43,932 nucleotides of DNA, taken from Nitrosomonas ureae. Lineage in GTDB: Bacteria; Pseudomonadota; Gammaproteobacteria; Burkholderiales; Nitrosomonadaceae. The notes below the pieces were generated by a model, which saw only the letters and a list, made by a program, of their open reading frames with translations, did no database searches and was not told the origin of the DNA. The position numbers were made by a program, and so were the translations under genes. The first letter of the stretch is position 1. Every line of letters starts with the position of its first letter. Shown piece by piece: positions 8,391 to 17,555 of the stretch. The stretch spans positions 1 through 43,932 of the forward strand of contig NZ_FNUX01000026.1 of assembly GCF_900108305.1 (NCBI RefSeq), written 5' to 3'.

Positions 8391-10484
8391 ATGTCTAATC
8401 CATTGCTTGATTTTTCTGGGCTTCCTCGTTTTGCAGAGATAACGAATGAGCATATTGCGCCAGCCATTGAAGCACTGTTGAAAGAAAATCGCGCTTTAAT
8501 TGAAAAAGTGCGAACTGATGTTCAAGCGCCTACATGGCAGAATTTTGTACAGCCAATGGTAGATGCGAGTGAGCGCTTGTCACGTGCTTGGGGTCAGGTG
8601 TCGCATTTAAATGCGGTGATGAATACTCTACAGTTGCGGGAAATATACAATGCCAATTTACCTCTAATCACTCAGTTTTATGCTGAGTTATCTCAGGATG
8701 TGGTGCTGTTCGAAAGATTTAAACAATTGCGTAAAAATTCGGAATTCAACCATTTGACTTCGACGCGGAAGAAGATCATTGAGAATGAATTGAGAGATTT
8801 TCGTTTAGGTGGCGCGGAATTGCCGTCTGAGAAGAAGCAGAGATTCTTGCAGATTCAGAAAGAGTTATCAAACTTATCATCAAAATTCAATGACAATTTA
8901 CTGGATGCAACGAATGCATATGAATTATTGATTGAGGATGCCAGAACCGTAGCGGGTATTCCGGATGATGTGCTGCAAGCGGCCAAGGAATTGGCGGCAA
9001 CGGACTCCAAGGCCGGTTGGAAGTTTACCTTACATATGCCTTCGTATCTTCCTGTAATGCAATATGCTGATGATCGAAGTTTGCGCGAGAAAATGTATCG
9101 TGCTAATGCTACGCGAGCCAGTGAATTTGATAGTCCGGCTGGATCGGATAGGGATAATATGCTGCTTATTAACGAAATATTGAAGCTCCGTCAGGAAGAA
9201 GCGCAAATGCTGGGTTATGGAAATTACGCTGAAGTTTCTTTGGTGACAAAGATGGCGACCTCTCCGCAACAGGTTCTGGATTTTCTTAGGGAACTGGCGA
9301 TTAAGGCAAAGCTGTATGCCGAGAGAGATTTGCAAACACTTAAGCAATTTGCAGCTGAGAAGTTAAATCTGCCAAAACTTGAGGCTTGGGATGTGACTTA
9401 TGCCAGTGAAAAATTGCGAGAAGAACGTTATGATTTTTCAGATCAGGAGGTTAAGCAATATTTTCAGGAAGATAAGGTACTCGCTGGTATGTTTAGGTTG
9501 GTGGAGAAACTGTATGGGATTCAGATTTGTCCTGTATTGATTTCGCGTGAAGTTCAGTGCTGGCATCCCGATGTTAAGTTTTTTGATATTCTGGATGCTT
9601 CCGGACAATTGATTGGTCAATTTTATTTGGATCTCTATGCACGAGCGACTAAACGGGGCGGTGCTTGGATGGATGAGGCGGTAACGCGGCGCCGAATTGA
9701 TGATCAGCAAACAGGAAAGCACAGGATACAAGTGCCGGTCGCATATCTTACGTGTAATTTCTCGGCACCTGTGACAATTAACGGTCAGTTACGTCCTGCA
9801 TTATTCACGCATAATGAGGTAATTGTGTTATTTCATGAATTTGGTCATGGTTTACATCATTTACTGACAAGAGTAGAGGATTTGGGCGTATCGGGCATCA
9901 ATGGTGTCGAATGGGATGCGGTAGAGTTACCAAGCCAGTTTATGGAGAATTTTTGTTGGGAATGGGATGTGGTGAGTGGAATGACGTGTCACATTGATAC
10001 AGGGGCGTCCATACCCAGGGTTTTATTCGATAAGATGCTGAAAGCAAAAAACTTTCAGAGCGGGTTGCAAATGTTGCGGCAAATTGAATTTGCCTTATTT
10101 GATATGCATGTGCATTTTGATTATAAACCGAATGGCAACAAGACGGTTTTACAGTTAATGGATGAGATTCGGAGTGAGGTGGCAGTGATCATTCCGCCTG
10201 ATTTTAATCGTTTCCCGAACAGCTTTGCGCATATTTTTGCCGGGGGATATGCTGCCGGTTATTATAGCTATAAATGGGCAGAGGTTCTTTCTGCGGATGC
10301 TTACAGTGCGTTTGAAGAGGTTGCATCAACTAGTGTAGTTAATGCGGTGACGGGATCACATTTTCTTGAAGAGATTCTTGCAGTGGGGGGTAGTCGCCCG
10401 GCATTGGAATCATTCATAGCTTTTCGGGGACGAGAACCAGAATTAGATGCACTGTTGCGCCACAATGGGATGGGAGTGACATAA
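8391..10484 (+). CDS. prlC: oligopeptidase A (M3 metallopeptidase)
   Basis: Oligopeptidase A is a cytoplasmic zinc endopeptidase of family M3 that degrades signal peptides and other short peptides. The 697-aa length fits. The zinc motif HEFGHGLHH begins at residue 482, and the third ligand Glu lies downstream in LPSQFMENFCWEWD. The substrate-binding AGGYAAGYYSYKWAEVLSADAY segment is intact near the C-terminus. The N-terminal helical domain starts NPLLDFSGLPRFAEI. A good Shine-Dalgarno (GGGAGAG) precedes ATG 8391. It follows the pyr cluster after 67 bases and may be transcribed with it. Confidence 0.96.
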   Translation: MSNPLLDFSGLPRFAEITNEHIAPAIEALLKENRALIEKVRTDVQAPTWQNFVQPMVDASERLSRAWGQVSHLNAVMNTLQLREIYNANLPLITQFYAELSQDVVLFERFKQLRKNSEFNHLTSTRKKIIENELRDFRLGGAELPSEKKQRFLQIQKELSNLSSKFNDNLLDATNAYELLIEDARTVAGIPDDVLQAAKELAATDSKAGWKFTLHMPSYLPVMQYADDRSLREKMYRANATRASEFDSPAGSDRDNMLLINEILKLRQEEAQMLGYGNYAEVSLVTKMATSPQQVLDFLRELAIKAKLYAERDLQTLKQFAAEKLNLPKLEAWDVTYASEKLREERYDFSDQEVKQYFQEDKVLAGMFRLVEKLYGIQICPVLISREVQCWHPDVKFFDILDASGQLIGQFYLDLYARATKRGGAWMDEAVTRRRIDDQQTGKHRIQVPVAYLTCNFSAPVTINGQLRPALFTHNEVIVLFHEFGHGLHHLLTRVEDLGVSGINGVEWDAVELPSQFMENFCWEWDVVSGMTCHIDTGASIPRVLFDKMLKAKNFQSGLQMLRQIEFALFDMHVHFDYKPNGNKTVLQLMDEIRSEVAVIIPPDFNRFPNSFAHIFAGGYAAGYYSYKWAEVLSADAYSAFEEVASTSVVNAVTGSHFLEEILAVGGSRPALESFIAFRGREPELDALLRHNGMGVT

Positions 10485-10713
10485 GATAAATTAACTTATA
10501 GCATTTTTTGAATGAATTTTTAGTTAATTGCTTTGACAATTCCGCCGTATACCTAAAGCTTGCGATCTGGTTCAATAAAATTCTTTTTATATTTAGACAG
10601 GTAGTTACTCGTTTATGGCTACTCTGAGCAAATATATCATTTTGGATCAATTCGTATTGAACCTATTCTATAAATGTGGCAAGATCGATAAAATTTTTTA
10701 CTAAAATAACAAG

Positions 10714-11478
10714 ATGATTAATATTATTCATTCCAAAGTTGTCGCTATTCTATTGACCGGCCTATTTTTAACCGGCTGTGCTTCCACAAAATTGAATAAC
10801 GAGGATGGTCCTTACGATCCTCTGGAATCAATGAATCGTGCAGTTTTTGATTTTAATGAGATGGTCGATAATAATGTATTCGAGCCAGTTGCTAAAGGTT
10901 ATAAGAAAATTATGCCTGACCCCCTCGAGTTGATGGTAGGGAATTTTTTTTCAAACCTTAATGATGTAGTGGTACTAACCAACTCTGTACTTCAATTAAA
11001 TTACGAGAGCGCGCTCGCCAGTAGTGCACGATTACTTATCAATACCACTTTTGGTATTTTTGGTCTGATTGATATTGCAAGCGATATCAGTGCAGCCAGT
11101 GACGTTAATCTTAGTAAACGAAATGAAGATTTTGGCCAAACCTTGGGTCGCTATGGAGTCGGTAGCGGACCTTACGTGGTGCTTCCTTTCCTAGGGCCGA
11201 GTTCGGCTCGCGATACTTTTGGCATTGCTGTTGACAGCTTTTTTATGGATCCTGTTACACAGGGAGTAACCGGGGTTTTTATCAATAATGTGGACTATAT
11301 TAATTCTACTGCTTTGCGACTTCCGGTAGCAGCAGCAAGAGTTGTAAATACACGTGCGCAGCTACTGGATATTGAGAAAACCCTGGAAGAGGCCGCGTTG
11401 GATAAATATGAATTCATGCGCGATGCATATCTTCAAAGACGCACCAGCTTGGTGAACAACAACAGTGAAGAAAAATAG
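10714..11478 (+). CDS. mlaA: MlaA (VacJ) family outer-membrane lipoprotein
   Basis: MlaA is an outer-membrane lipoprotein that removes phospholipids from the outer leaflet and hands them to periplasmic MlaC. A lipoprotein signal is clear: a basic start, a hydrophobic stretch, and the lipobox LTGC with Cys 22. Family motifs are YDPLESMNRAVFDFNEMVD, NFFSNLNDVVVLTNSVLQLN, LLINTTFGIFGLIDIAS, EDFGQTLGRYGVGSGPYVVLPFLGPSSARD and VNTRAQLL. The 254-aa length is typical. The rest of the mla pathway (mlaFEDCB) is not nearby. No clear Shine-Dalgarno is seen at the start ATG. Confidence 0.95.
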   Translation: MINIIHSKVVAILLTGLFLTGCASTKLNNEDGPYDPLESMNRAVFDFNEMVDNNVFEPVAKGYKKIMPDPLELMVGNFFSNLNDVVVLTNSVLQLNYESALASSARLLINTTFGIFGLIDIASDISAASDVNLSKRNEDFGQTLGRYGVGSGPYVVLPFLGPSSARDTFGIAVDSFFMDPVTQGVTGVFINNVDYINSTALRLPVAAARVVNTRAQLLDIEKTLEEAALDKYEFMRDAYLQRRTSLVNNNSEEK

Positions 11479-11847
11479 GAAGGTGAACTTCCAACGGATT
11501 AATCGTGTTGGCGTGGCCTTTTTTAAATTTCCGGGAATTAATAAAATAGTATCGGCATCGTTTGATATAGTATTTTAATTAATAAGCAATTTATTGATAA
11601 TCGACCAGCATACCTAAAAGCACATTGATAAGGAATTTTTCCAGATTCAATGTGCTTTTTTTAATCTTGAGAATGAAAGCAGGGTAAAAAACAATAATAT
11701 TGTGATTTGCGATTTGATCTAAGGTGCAGCACTGTGGTTACAGTCTAGAGAGCCAGAGTGGATTGGATGGGAAGTTATTTCAAATAGGGACTTATCCAAA
11801 GTGCGGAATGATTCAAATGTATTTTGAGATAACGGGGAAGTGAGTCA
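11479..11847. other. intergenic region between mlaA and the flavoprotein gene
   Basis: No gene is supported in these 369 bases. They hold a short GGAAG/CTTCC hairpin overlapping the mlaA end (11478-11492), a CCAAC/GTTGG stem (11491-11511) followed by a T-run at 11519-11524, and a much stronger terminator at 11616-11662. Nearer the next gene is a small inverted repeat ACTGTGGTTACAGT (11731-11744) that might be an operator. The Shine-Dalgarno GGGGAAG stands just before 11848. Confidence 0.6.
11616..11662 (+). terminator. strong rho-independent terminator
   Basis: Arms AAAAGCACATTGA (11616-11628) and TCAATGTGCTTTT (11647-11659) are perfectly complementary over 13 bp with an 18-base loop, and the T-tract runs 11656-11662. 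It lies 137 bases after mlaA, so it would end a transcript with a long 3' UTR or a small unrecognised transcript. Confidence 0.8.
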
Positions 11848-13002
11848 ATGAAAAATTCAGTGGTGATTGTGGGTAGTGGTTTGGCTGGTTACGGCGTGGC
11901 GCGCGAAATACGCAAGCTTAATTCAGAGCTGCCGATTGAAATGTTTTCAGCTGATCATGGTGGTTTCTATTCCAAGCCTATGTTATCTAATGCATTATCA
12001 TCCGGTAAAAATCCTGATTCTATTTTGAATGGAGATGCTGCTAAGATGGCATCACAGTTGAAAATTTCCATTCGTCCCTTTTGCCGGGTTACTCTGATAG
12101 ATCAAGAGAAGCATACGATAACTTTGTCTGATGGCGAAAAAATAATTTACGGGCAGCTGGTTTTAGCATTGGGTGCAGACCAAGTCCGTTTGCCATTGTC
12201 AGGAAATGGTACAGAGGGGATATTAACCGTCAATGATCTTGATGATTATAAGAAATTCCGGGACGCTTTGGTTGGTCGAGCGAGAGTTTGTATCATAGGA
12301 GCGGGTCTGATTGGTTGTGAATTTGCGAATGATTTGGTGGCGAGTGGCTATCGAGTCGATGTGATTGATATGGGTGCGCAGCCGCTTGGTCGTTTGCTGC
12401 CACCAGAGGGGGGGGCATTTATACAGAAGAAACTAGAGGAAGCTGGCGTATTTTTTCATTTAAGCACAACAACCCAGGCGGTAGATCAAATACAACAGGG
12501 AAGGTTTCGTCTGACGTTAGCCAATGGCGAATCAATCGAGTCTGATATTGTATTGTCAGCAGTTGGATTAAATCCGCGCGCGCAACTTGCTGCCGCGGCT
12601 GGTATTCAGGTTAATCGTGGTATTGTTGTGAATCGTTTGCTGCGGACTTATTGCGCCGATATTTATGCATTGGGCGATTGCGCTGAAGTTGAAGGAAAAG
12701 TGCTACCATTTGTAATGCCCATTATGCATGCCGCGAAAGCTTTAGCTGCAACACTTACGGGTAATCCCACTCAGATTCATTATCCGGCAATGCCGGTAAT
12801 TGTAAAAACTCCATCATGTCCAACAGTAGTTTCACCGCCGGATTTTAGTATCAAAGGTAAGTGGAATGTTGAAACAGAGGAAGATGGTGTTAAAGCACTT
12901 TATCAAAATGACGCAGGAAATATACTTGGATATGCATTATTGGGCGCAGCAATCAAGGAAAAAAATAACTTGACCCCTCAATTACCTGCGGTATTGAATT
13001 GA
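11848..13002 (+). CDS. rubredoxin-NAD(+) reductase-like FAD oxidoreductase
   Basis: The 384-aa protein is a pyridine nucleotide-disulfide oxidoreductase-fold flavoprotein without the redox disulfide. An FAD-binding GSGLAGYG lies at residues 9-16, an NAD-binding CIIGAGLIGCEF at about 148-159, and a second FAD motif at YALGDCAEVEG. The segment PFVMPIMHAAKALAATLTG and the following SCPTVV resemble rubredoxin reductases (RubB/AlkT), which transfer electrons from NADH to rubredoxin. No rubredoxin gene is adjacent, so the electron acceptor is unproven; a nitric oxide or ferredoxin reductase role is possible. The start has a good GGGGAAG Shine-Dalgarno. It stands alone between a terminator and yciB. 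Confidence 0.8.
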   Translation: MKNSVVIVGSGLAGYGVAREIRKLNSELPIEMFSADHGGFYSKPMLSNALSSGKNPDSILNGDAAKMASQLKISIRPFCRVTLIDQEKHTITLSDGEKIIYGQLVLALGADQVRLPLSGNGTEGILTVNDLDDYKKFRDALVGRARVCIIGAGLIGCEFANDLVASGYRVDVIDMGAQPLGRLLPPEGGAFIQKKLEEAGVFFHLSTTTQAVDQIQQGRFRLTLANGESIESDIVLSAVGLNPRAQLAAAAGIQVNRGIVVNRLLRTYCADIYALGDCAEVEGKVLPFVMPIMHAAKALAATLTGNPTQIHYPAMPVIVKTPSCPTVVSPPDFSIKGKWNVETEEDGVKALYQNDAGNILGYALLGAAIKEKNNLTPQLPAVLN

Positions 13003-13081
13003 TAATGATCAGTATTTGAATTTTAGTAATTCTAAGCGATTAGATGATTGATAATACGATAGATATAACATACCTGACGCA

Positions 13082-13684
13082 ATGAAGTTTTTATTCGATA
13101 TTTTTCCAGTAATATTATTTTTTCTAACTTTTAAGCTGTACGATATTTTTATAGCAACTGCCGTTGCGATAGTAGCGGCTATTGCACAAATTGGCTGGCT
13201 TTGGTTGCGAAAGCAGCAAATAGAAAAGATGATGTGGATAAATCTGGCGATTATCGTGGTTTTGGGCGGAGCTACATTGTTAGCTCAGGATGAGACATTT
13301 ATTAAATGGAAACCGACAGTTCTATATTGGTTGATCGCATCTGTTTTATTAGTATCGAGTTTGGTGTTTAGAAAAAATTTGATTAAATTAATGCTTGAAA
13401 AGCAAATAGTCTTGCCTGTAGCAGTATGGGATAAGCTTAATTTGAGCTGGACAGTTTTCTTTCTATTAATGGGAGCGGTTAATCTCTATGTTGCCTTTAG
13501 CTTCTCAGTAGATATCTGGGTTACATTTAAGCTATTCGGTGCTACGGGAATGATGCTTGTGTTTATAATTTTGCAAGTCATGGTATTGGGAAAACACTTG
13601 AAACCAATGCCTGAAAGAATTCAGACTGTAAATGAACAAGATAATTTGATTGAAAAAATCGACAATAAGGCTGGAAAGAAATAA
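13082..13684 (+). CDS. yciB: septation protein A / inner membrane protein YciB
   Basis: YciB (IspZ) is an inner membrane protein linked to cell-envelope and septum synthesis. The 200-aa product starts [18 protein letters not shown], the family signature, and shows about five hydrophobic segments. It also has [14 protein letters not shown] and the conserved [24 protein letters not shown] motif, then WVTFKLFG. The tail after residue 178 is polar and charged. Its TAA overlaps the yciI ATG by one base, so the two are translated together. The yciB-yciI-parvulin order is common in Betaproteobacteria, although bolA, often found here, is missing. Confidence 0.95.
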   Translation: MKFLFDIFPVILFFLTFKLYDIFIATAVAIVAAIAQIGWLWLRKQQIEKMMWINLAIIVVLGGATLLAQDETFIKWKPTVLYWLIASVLLVSSLVFRKNLIKLMLEKQIVLPVAVWDKLNLSWTVFFLLMGAVNLYVAFSFSVDIWVTFKLFGATGMMLVFIILQVMVLGKHLKPMPERIQTVNEQDNLIEKIDNKAGKK

Positions 13685-13989
13685 TGATGTTATATGCGAT
13701 AAATGCAGAAGATGTACCTAATAGTTTAGAGAAAAGAATATCAGTTCGATCAGAACATTTAACAAGAATCAGGGTATTGCAGGAAGCCGGACGACTAATT
13801 TTAGCGGGACCATATCCTGCAATTGATAGTCAAGATCCAGGGCCGCTTGGTTTCTCGGGTAGTTTGATAGTGGCAGAATTTGAATCTCTGGAGGCAGCTC
13901 AGGCTTGGGCTAATGAAGATCCCTATGTTAGCGCAGGCGTTTATCAAAGAGTAACAGTTAAACCTTTTAAAAAAGTTTTACCTGAGTAA
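13684..13989 (+). CDS. yciI: YciI-like protein
   Basis: YciI is a small ferredoxin-like-fold protein of unproven enzymatic function. The 101-aa product has the motifs [24 protein letters not shown], containing the conserved His, and [23 protein letters not shown], with the conserved Asp-Pro near the end. Two adjacent ATG codons (13684 and 13687) can start it; the first overlaps the yciB stop. It is likely the second gene of a yciB-yciI operon. The parvulin gene after it has its own predicted promoter. Confidence 0.92.
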   Translation: MMLYAINAEDVPNSLEKRISVRSEHLTRIRVLQEAGRLILAGPYPAIDSQDPGPLGFSGSLIVAEFESLEAAQAWANEDPYVSAGVYQRVTVKPFKKVLPE

Positions 13990-14052
13990 AAACTTAGGGT
14001 GTATTTTTCTCTATAATATCAAGTGATTTCGCTAGAAATGCAGACTATAGAG

Positions 14053-14081
14053 TTCACGTCTTACATGTAAAGGCGTATACT
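14053..14081 (+). promoter_or_regulatory. putative sigma-70 promoter of the parvulin gene
   Basis: TTCACG (14053-14058) and TATACT (14076-14081) are spaced by 17 bases, giving a leader of about 55 bases before ATG 14143. A perfect 10-base palindrome TTACATGTAA (14061-14070) sits in the spacer and could be a repressor or activator site. Predicted by eye only. Confidence 0.4.
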
Positions 14082-14142
14082 CCAAGCTGAGACTATATTC
14101 TGCTGAATATAAATTTTATCCTAATCGTAAAAAGGAAATTCC

Positions 14143-14937
14143 ATGGATTTAAAGAAATTTTCACAAGTGATGATAGTTAGTGTTTGGGGCTTGATTGCAT
14201 TCTCGGTTCAAGCTCAGTCATCAGGAGTTGTGGCTAAAGTAAATGGTGTGGCAATTCCACAATCTCGCTTGGAATTAATGGTGAAAGCGAATGTAGCGCA
14301 GGGACAGCAAGATGGTCCGGAGATGAGAAAGGCTTTGCGTGAGAATCTGATTGCGGAAGAGATTCTCGCACAAGAATCGACTAAAAAGCGCCTTGATCAA
14401 GATCCAGAAGTTATTGCGCAACTTGAGATAGCGCGCCAAGCAGTTTTGGTGAGAGCATTTCAAGCTGATTATATAAAACATAATCAGGTCAGTGATGATA
14501 CCTTACGCAAGGAATACGATGTCCTAAGAGTGCAGATGGGGGATAAAGAATATAAAGCTCGCCATATTCTTGTAGAAAATGAAAATGAAGCGCGGGATAT
14601 TATTGCTAGTCTCAAAAAAGGCGGTAATTTTGCCAAAATTGCTGAAGAAAAATCTATCGATGACGGGAGTAAGGAAAATGGCGGAGAATTAAATTGGAGT
14701 CCGCCAGCTGCTTATGTCAGACCGTTTTCCGAGGCGCTGGTGAAATTATCGAAAGGTGGAATGACGGAACAACCAGTACAGACTTCATTTGGGTGGCACG
14801 TAATTCAACTGATGGATATACGGCCAATGGAAGTCCCTCCGTTTGAAGAAGTAAAACAAAATATACAGCAGCGCGTATTGCAGCGCGAATTTGCTACAGT
14901 AGTGCAAGATTTACGCAGTAAAGCAAAAGTAGAATAA
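14143..14937 (+). CDS. periplasmic parvulin-type peptidyl-prolyl cis-trans isomerase
   Basis: The 264-aa protein has a Sec signal peptide (about residues 1-25, ending VQAQS), an N-terminal SurA/PrsA-like helical region (VVAKVNGVAIPQSRLELMV), and a parvulin domain from about residue 138. The domain has YKARHILVENENEARDII, GGNFAKIAEEKSID, NGGELNWSPPAAYVRPFSEAL and SFGWHVIQLMDIRP. It probably assists folding of periplasmic or outer-membrane proteins. Of named proteins it most resembles the PpiC/PrsA group, and it is shorter than SurA, with one parvulin domain. It ends 29 bases before the convergent alr stop. The Shine-Dalgarno is AAAGGAAA. Confidence 0.93.
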   Translation: MDLKKFSQVMIVSVWGLIAFSVQAQSSGVVAKVNGVAIPQSRLELMVKANVAQGQQDGPEMRKALRENLIAEEILAQESTKKRLDQDPEVIAQLEIARQAVLVRAFQADYIKHNQVSDDTLRKEYDVLRVQMGDKEYKARHILVENENEARDIIASLKKGGNFAKIAEEKSIDDGSKENGGELNWSPPAAYVRPFSEALVKLSKGGMTEQPVQTSFGWHVIQLMDIRPMEVPPFEEVKQNIQQRVLQREFATVVQDLRSKAKVE

Positions 14938-14966
14938 CTTTCTTTCGATGTCGGGTAGATTGGGAA

Positions 14967-16049
14967 TTAAAACGACTTAAGAAATTTCCTGTCTACCCGA
15001 GCAGAGAGTCCGCAGAGTAGCTGATAACTGGAAGTTCCAGCGTATGTGGCTATTTCTTCGACAGGCATGCCTTTACCCCAAAGAACAACGGGGTCTCCTA
15101 GTTTGGTATTTTCAGCTTCGGTAAGATCTATAGCCAGCATATCCATGGATATTCGGCCAAGTAATCGACTACGTTGATTATTAATCAATATCGGAGTTCC
15201 AGTAGGTGCGTGACGTGGATAGCCATCAGCATAACCGCACGCAACAATCCCAATGCGCATTCGATCATCAGCTTTGAACAGTCCATGGTAACCGACTATA
15301 TCACCGGGTTCCAAATCATGCATCGCAATAATTTTACTAGATAGTGTCATGACTGGCAGAAGATTAAGATCTGCTGCAGTTTTATCTGGAAAAGGTGAAG
15401 CGCCGTATAACATGATTCCAGGGCGAACCCAATCACTGTGCGTTTCAGGATAATTAACGATGGCTGCTGAGTTTGCAAGAGAACAAGGATAGTTATATGT
15501 CTCGGTGATTGTTTCGAAACATCGAAGCTGACGAAGAACGCTTGCTTTTTCGGAAGGATCATCAGCGCTAGCAAAATGCGTCATGAGCGTAATATTTTTT
15601 ACATGTTGATTGTTTTCTAATTCTTTAATGACTTGTGGCAATTGTTTGGGAGATAATCCGAGGCGATTCATGCCGGTATTAACTTTTATGAATATGTCCA
15701 TTTTATGATTCTTGAGATCAGATAGCATGGATACTTGTTCAGTGTGATGAATGACGGGACTCAATTGATACTGCTCAACTAAAGCTATTTCCTTTGTAGA
15801 AAAGAAACCTTCCAAAAGTAAAATTGATTGCTGGTAGCCTGCAGCGCGTAAAGTTATAGCGGCATCCAATTCCAGTAGCGCAAATCCATCGGCATTCTTA
15901 AGAGCGTTTGCGGTATGAAGTAATCCATGGCCGTATGCATTCGCTTTGAGAACTGCCAAAATGCGTGCGTTGGGTGCGTATTGACGGACTATTGTCAGAT
16001 TATGTGCTAAGGCAGAATGATCAAAAATTGCTTGAATAGGGCGCGACAT
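14967..16049 (-). CDS. alr: alanine racemase
   Basis: Alanine racemase is the PLP enzyme that makes D-alanine for peptidoglycan. The PLP lysine is K35 in AVLKANAYGHG. Other motifs are FIKVNTGMNRLGL, MTHFASADDP, RPGIMLYGASPF and the catalytic tyrosine region GIVACGYADGYPRHAP, with ISMDMLAIDL after it. Length is about 360 aa. I start at ATG 16049; an adjacent upstream TTG (16052) would add one residue. The gene is divergent from lplT, its usual neighbour in Betaproteobacteria, and convergent with the parvulin gene. It appears to be monocistronic. Confidence 0.95.
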   Translation of the reverse strand: MSRPIQAIFDHSALAHNLTIVRQYAPNARILAVLKANAYGHGLLHTANALKNADGFALLELDAAITLRAAGYQQSILLLEGFFSTKEIALVEQYQLSPVIHHTEQVSMLSDLKNHKMDIFIKVNTGMNRLGLSPKQLPQVIKELENNQHVKNITLMTHFASADDPSEKASVLRQLRCFETITETYNYPCSLANSAAIVNYPETHSDWVRPGIMLYGASPFPDKTAADLNLLPVMTLSSKIIAMHDLEPGDIVGYHGLFKADDRMRIGIVACGYADGYPRHAPTGTPILINNQRSRLLGRISMDMLAIDLTEAENTKLGDPVVLWGKGMPVEEIATYAGTSSYQLLCGLSARVDRKFLKSF

Positions 16050-16158
16050 CAAATTTTATGATAAAAATAAATAGGTATTGGCGAGATTCTTTCCAGTGCA
16101 CTGAATATATTTTCAAGCGTTGGTGATTCGGCAATTTGCATAATATGCTAATCTCATA

Positions 16159-16173
16159 AACTTCATTGAAGTT
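16159..16173. repeat. 15-base inverted repeat in the alr/lplT divergent control region
   Basis: AACTTC (16159-16164), a 3-base centre, then GAAGTT (16168-16173). It lies between the two divergent starts and could be an operator, but no regulator is known here and the AT-rich context makes chance plausible. Confidence 0.3.
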
Positions 16174-16268
16174 ATCGGTAAAGAATGAGCTAAAGTTTTT
16201 TTATAAATAGGCCTAAAGAAATTTCACCAATTATTACTGGCAAAGAACCAACACTACGGGAAATAAGT

Positions 16269-17543
16269 TTGAAACGCGGGTTTTATACAATTATGGCAGC
16301 GCAATTCTTTTCCTCACTCGCAGATAATGCTCTGCTAGTTGTAGCAATTGCTTTGCTAATCGATTTGCATGCTCCCGCTTACTTAACGCCCTTGTTGAAG
16401 TTTGTTTTTGTACTGTTTTATGTCATTCTTGCTCCATTTGTTGGCGCGTTTGCTGATTCTATGCCCAAAGGGCGGGTCATGTTTATTAGCAACACCATCA
16501 AAATTACTGGTTGTGGGTTATTATTTGTTGCCATGCATCAGCATTTTGCATTAGCTGCATACGCAGTCGTAGGATTGGGTGCTGCAGCTTACTCACCCGC
16601 TAAATATGGCATATTGACAGAATTATTGCCACCTGAAAAATTGGTGATTGCAAACGGATGGATTGAAGGGTTAACAGTAGCATCTATTGTATTAGGAACA
16701 GTCTTGGGTGGTGTATTAATCACTCCATCGGTGGCGAATGCCTTGTTGGAATTTGATTTTCCATTTATAGAGACAGGGATAGATAATGCGCTGGAAAGTG
16801 GGATCTTTTTAATAGCCATCATCTATGCTATTGCGGCATTGTTTAACTTGTATATTCCTAATACGGGTGTCGATCATCGTATTCCTAAGAGAAATCTTTT
16901 TTTTCTGGTGCATGAATTTAGTCACTGCGTCAAATTGCTCTGGTCGGACAAACTTGGGCAAATATCTCTTGCGGTAACTACTTTGTTTTGGGGAGCAGGT
17001 GCCACACTCCAGTTTATCGTATTGAAATGGGCCGAAGTGGCAATGGATTATCCCCTCAATCAAGCGGCACAACTGCAAGGTGTGGTGGCCTTAGGTATTG
17101 CTGCAGGTGCTATTATGGCAGCTCGTTGGATTTCTTTGCGACAATCGGTAACAGTTATTCCGCTGGGTATTGTAATGGGTATTGTTGTGATGGCTATGAT
17201 TTTAGTAACGGATTTGTGGATAGCTATTATCTTGTTGATGCTGATTGGTGGGCTGGCAGGTTTTTTTGTGGTACCGATGAATGCTTTATTACAACATCGT
17301 GGACATATTCTGATGGGTGCAGGACATTCTATTGCAGTGCAGAATTTTAATGAGAATTTGAGCATTTTAGTGATGCTGTCACTCTATGCTTTATTAATTC
17401 TATTCGAAGTGCATATCTATATTGTCATTGCCGTTTTCGGATTATTTGTTTCTGTCATGATGACATTGGTTAGGAAATGGCACCTGTCAAATCAGAGTAA
17501 GGAAGATTCATTGTATTTGATCGGCGCAAGAAAAGGGCGTTAA
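16269..17543 (+). CDS. lplT: lysophospholipid transporter LplT
   Basis: LplT is a major-facilitator family flippase that brings lysophospholipids across the inner membrane for re-acylation. The 424-aa protein starts MKRGFYTIMAAQFFSSLADNAL, the family signature, and has about 12 hydrophobic segments. The loop DSMPKGRVMFISN and the SPAKYGILTELLPPEKLVIANGWIEG motif are diagnostic. In E. coli the partner Aas follows; no acyltransferase gene is seen here. The start codon is TTG (16269) with GGGA upstream. An ATG at 16293 would remove eight conserved residues. Confidence 0.93.
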   Translation: MKRGFYTIMAAQFFSSLADNALLVVAIALLIDLHAPAYLTPLLKFVFVLFYVILAPFVGAFADSMPKGRVMFISNTIKITGCGLLFVAMHQHFALAAYAVVGLGAAAYSPAKYGILTELLPPEKLVIANGWIEGLTVASIVLGTVLGGVLITPSVANALLEFDFPFIETGIDNALESGIFLIAIIYAIAALFNLYIPNTGVDHRIPKRNLFFLVHEFSHCVKLLWSDKLGQISLAVTTLFWGAGATLQFIVLKWAEVAMDYPLNQAAQLQGVVALGIAAGAIMAARWISLRQSVTVIPLGIVMGIVVMAMILVTDLWIAIILLMLIGGLAGFFVVPMNALLQHRGHILMGAGHSIAVQNFNENLSILVMLSLYALLILFEVHIYIVIAVFGLFVSVMMTLVRKWHLSNQSKEDSLYLIGARKGR

Positions 17544-17555
17544 TTTACTTCTCAA

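Noticed and set aside
14951..15000. Inverted repeat TCGGGTAGA / TCTACCCGA between the convergent parvulin and alr genes
   Set aside because: The arms are 32 bases apart, there is no T-tract, and the right arm codes for conserved alr residues. It is too weak to call a terminator.
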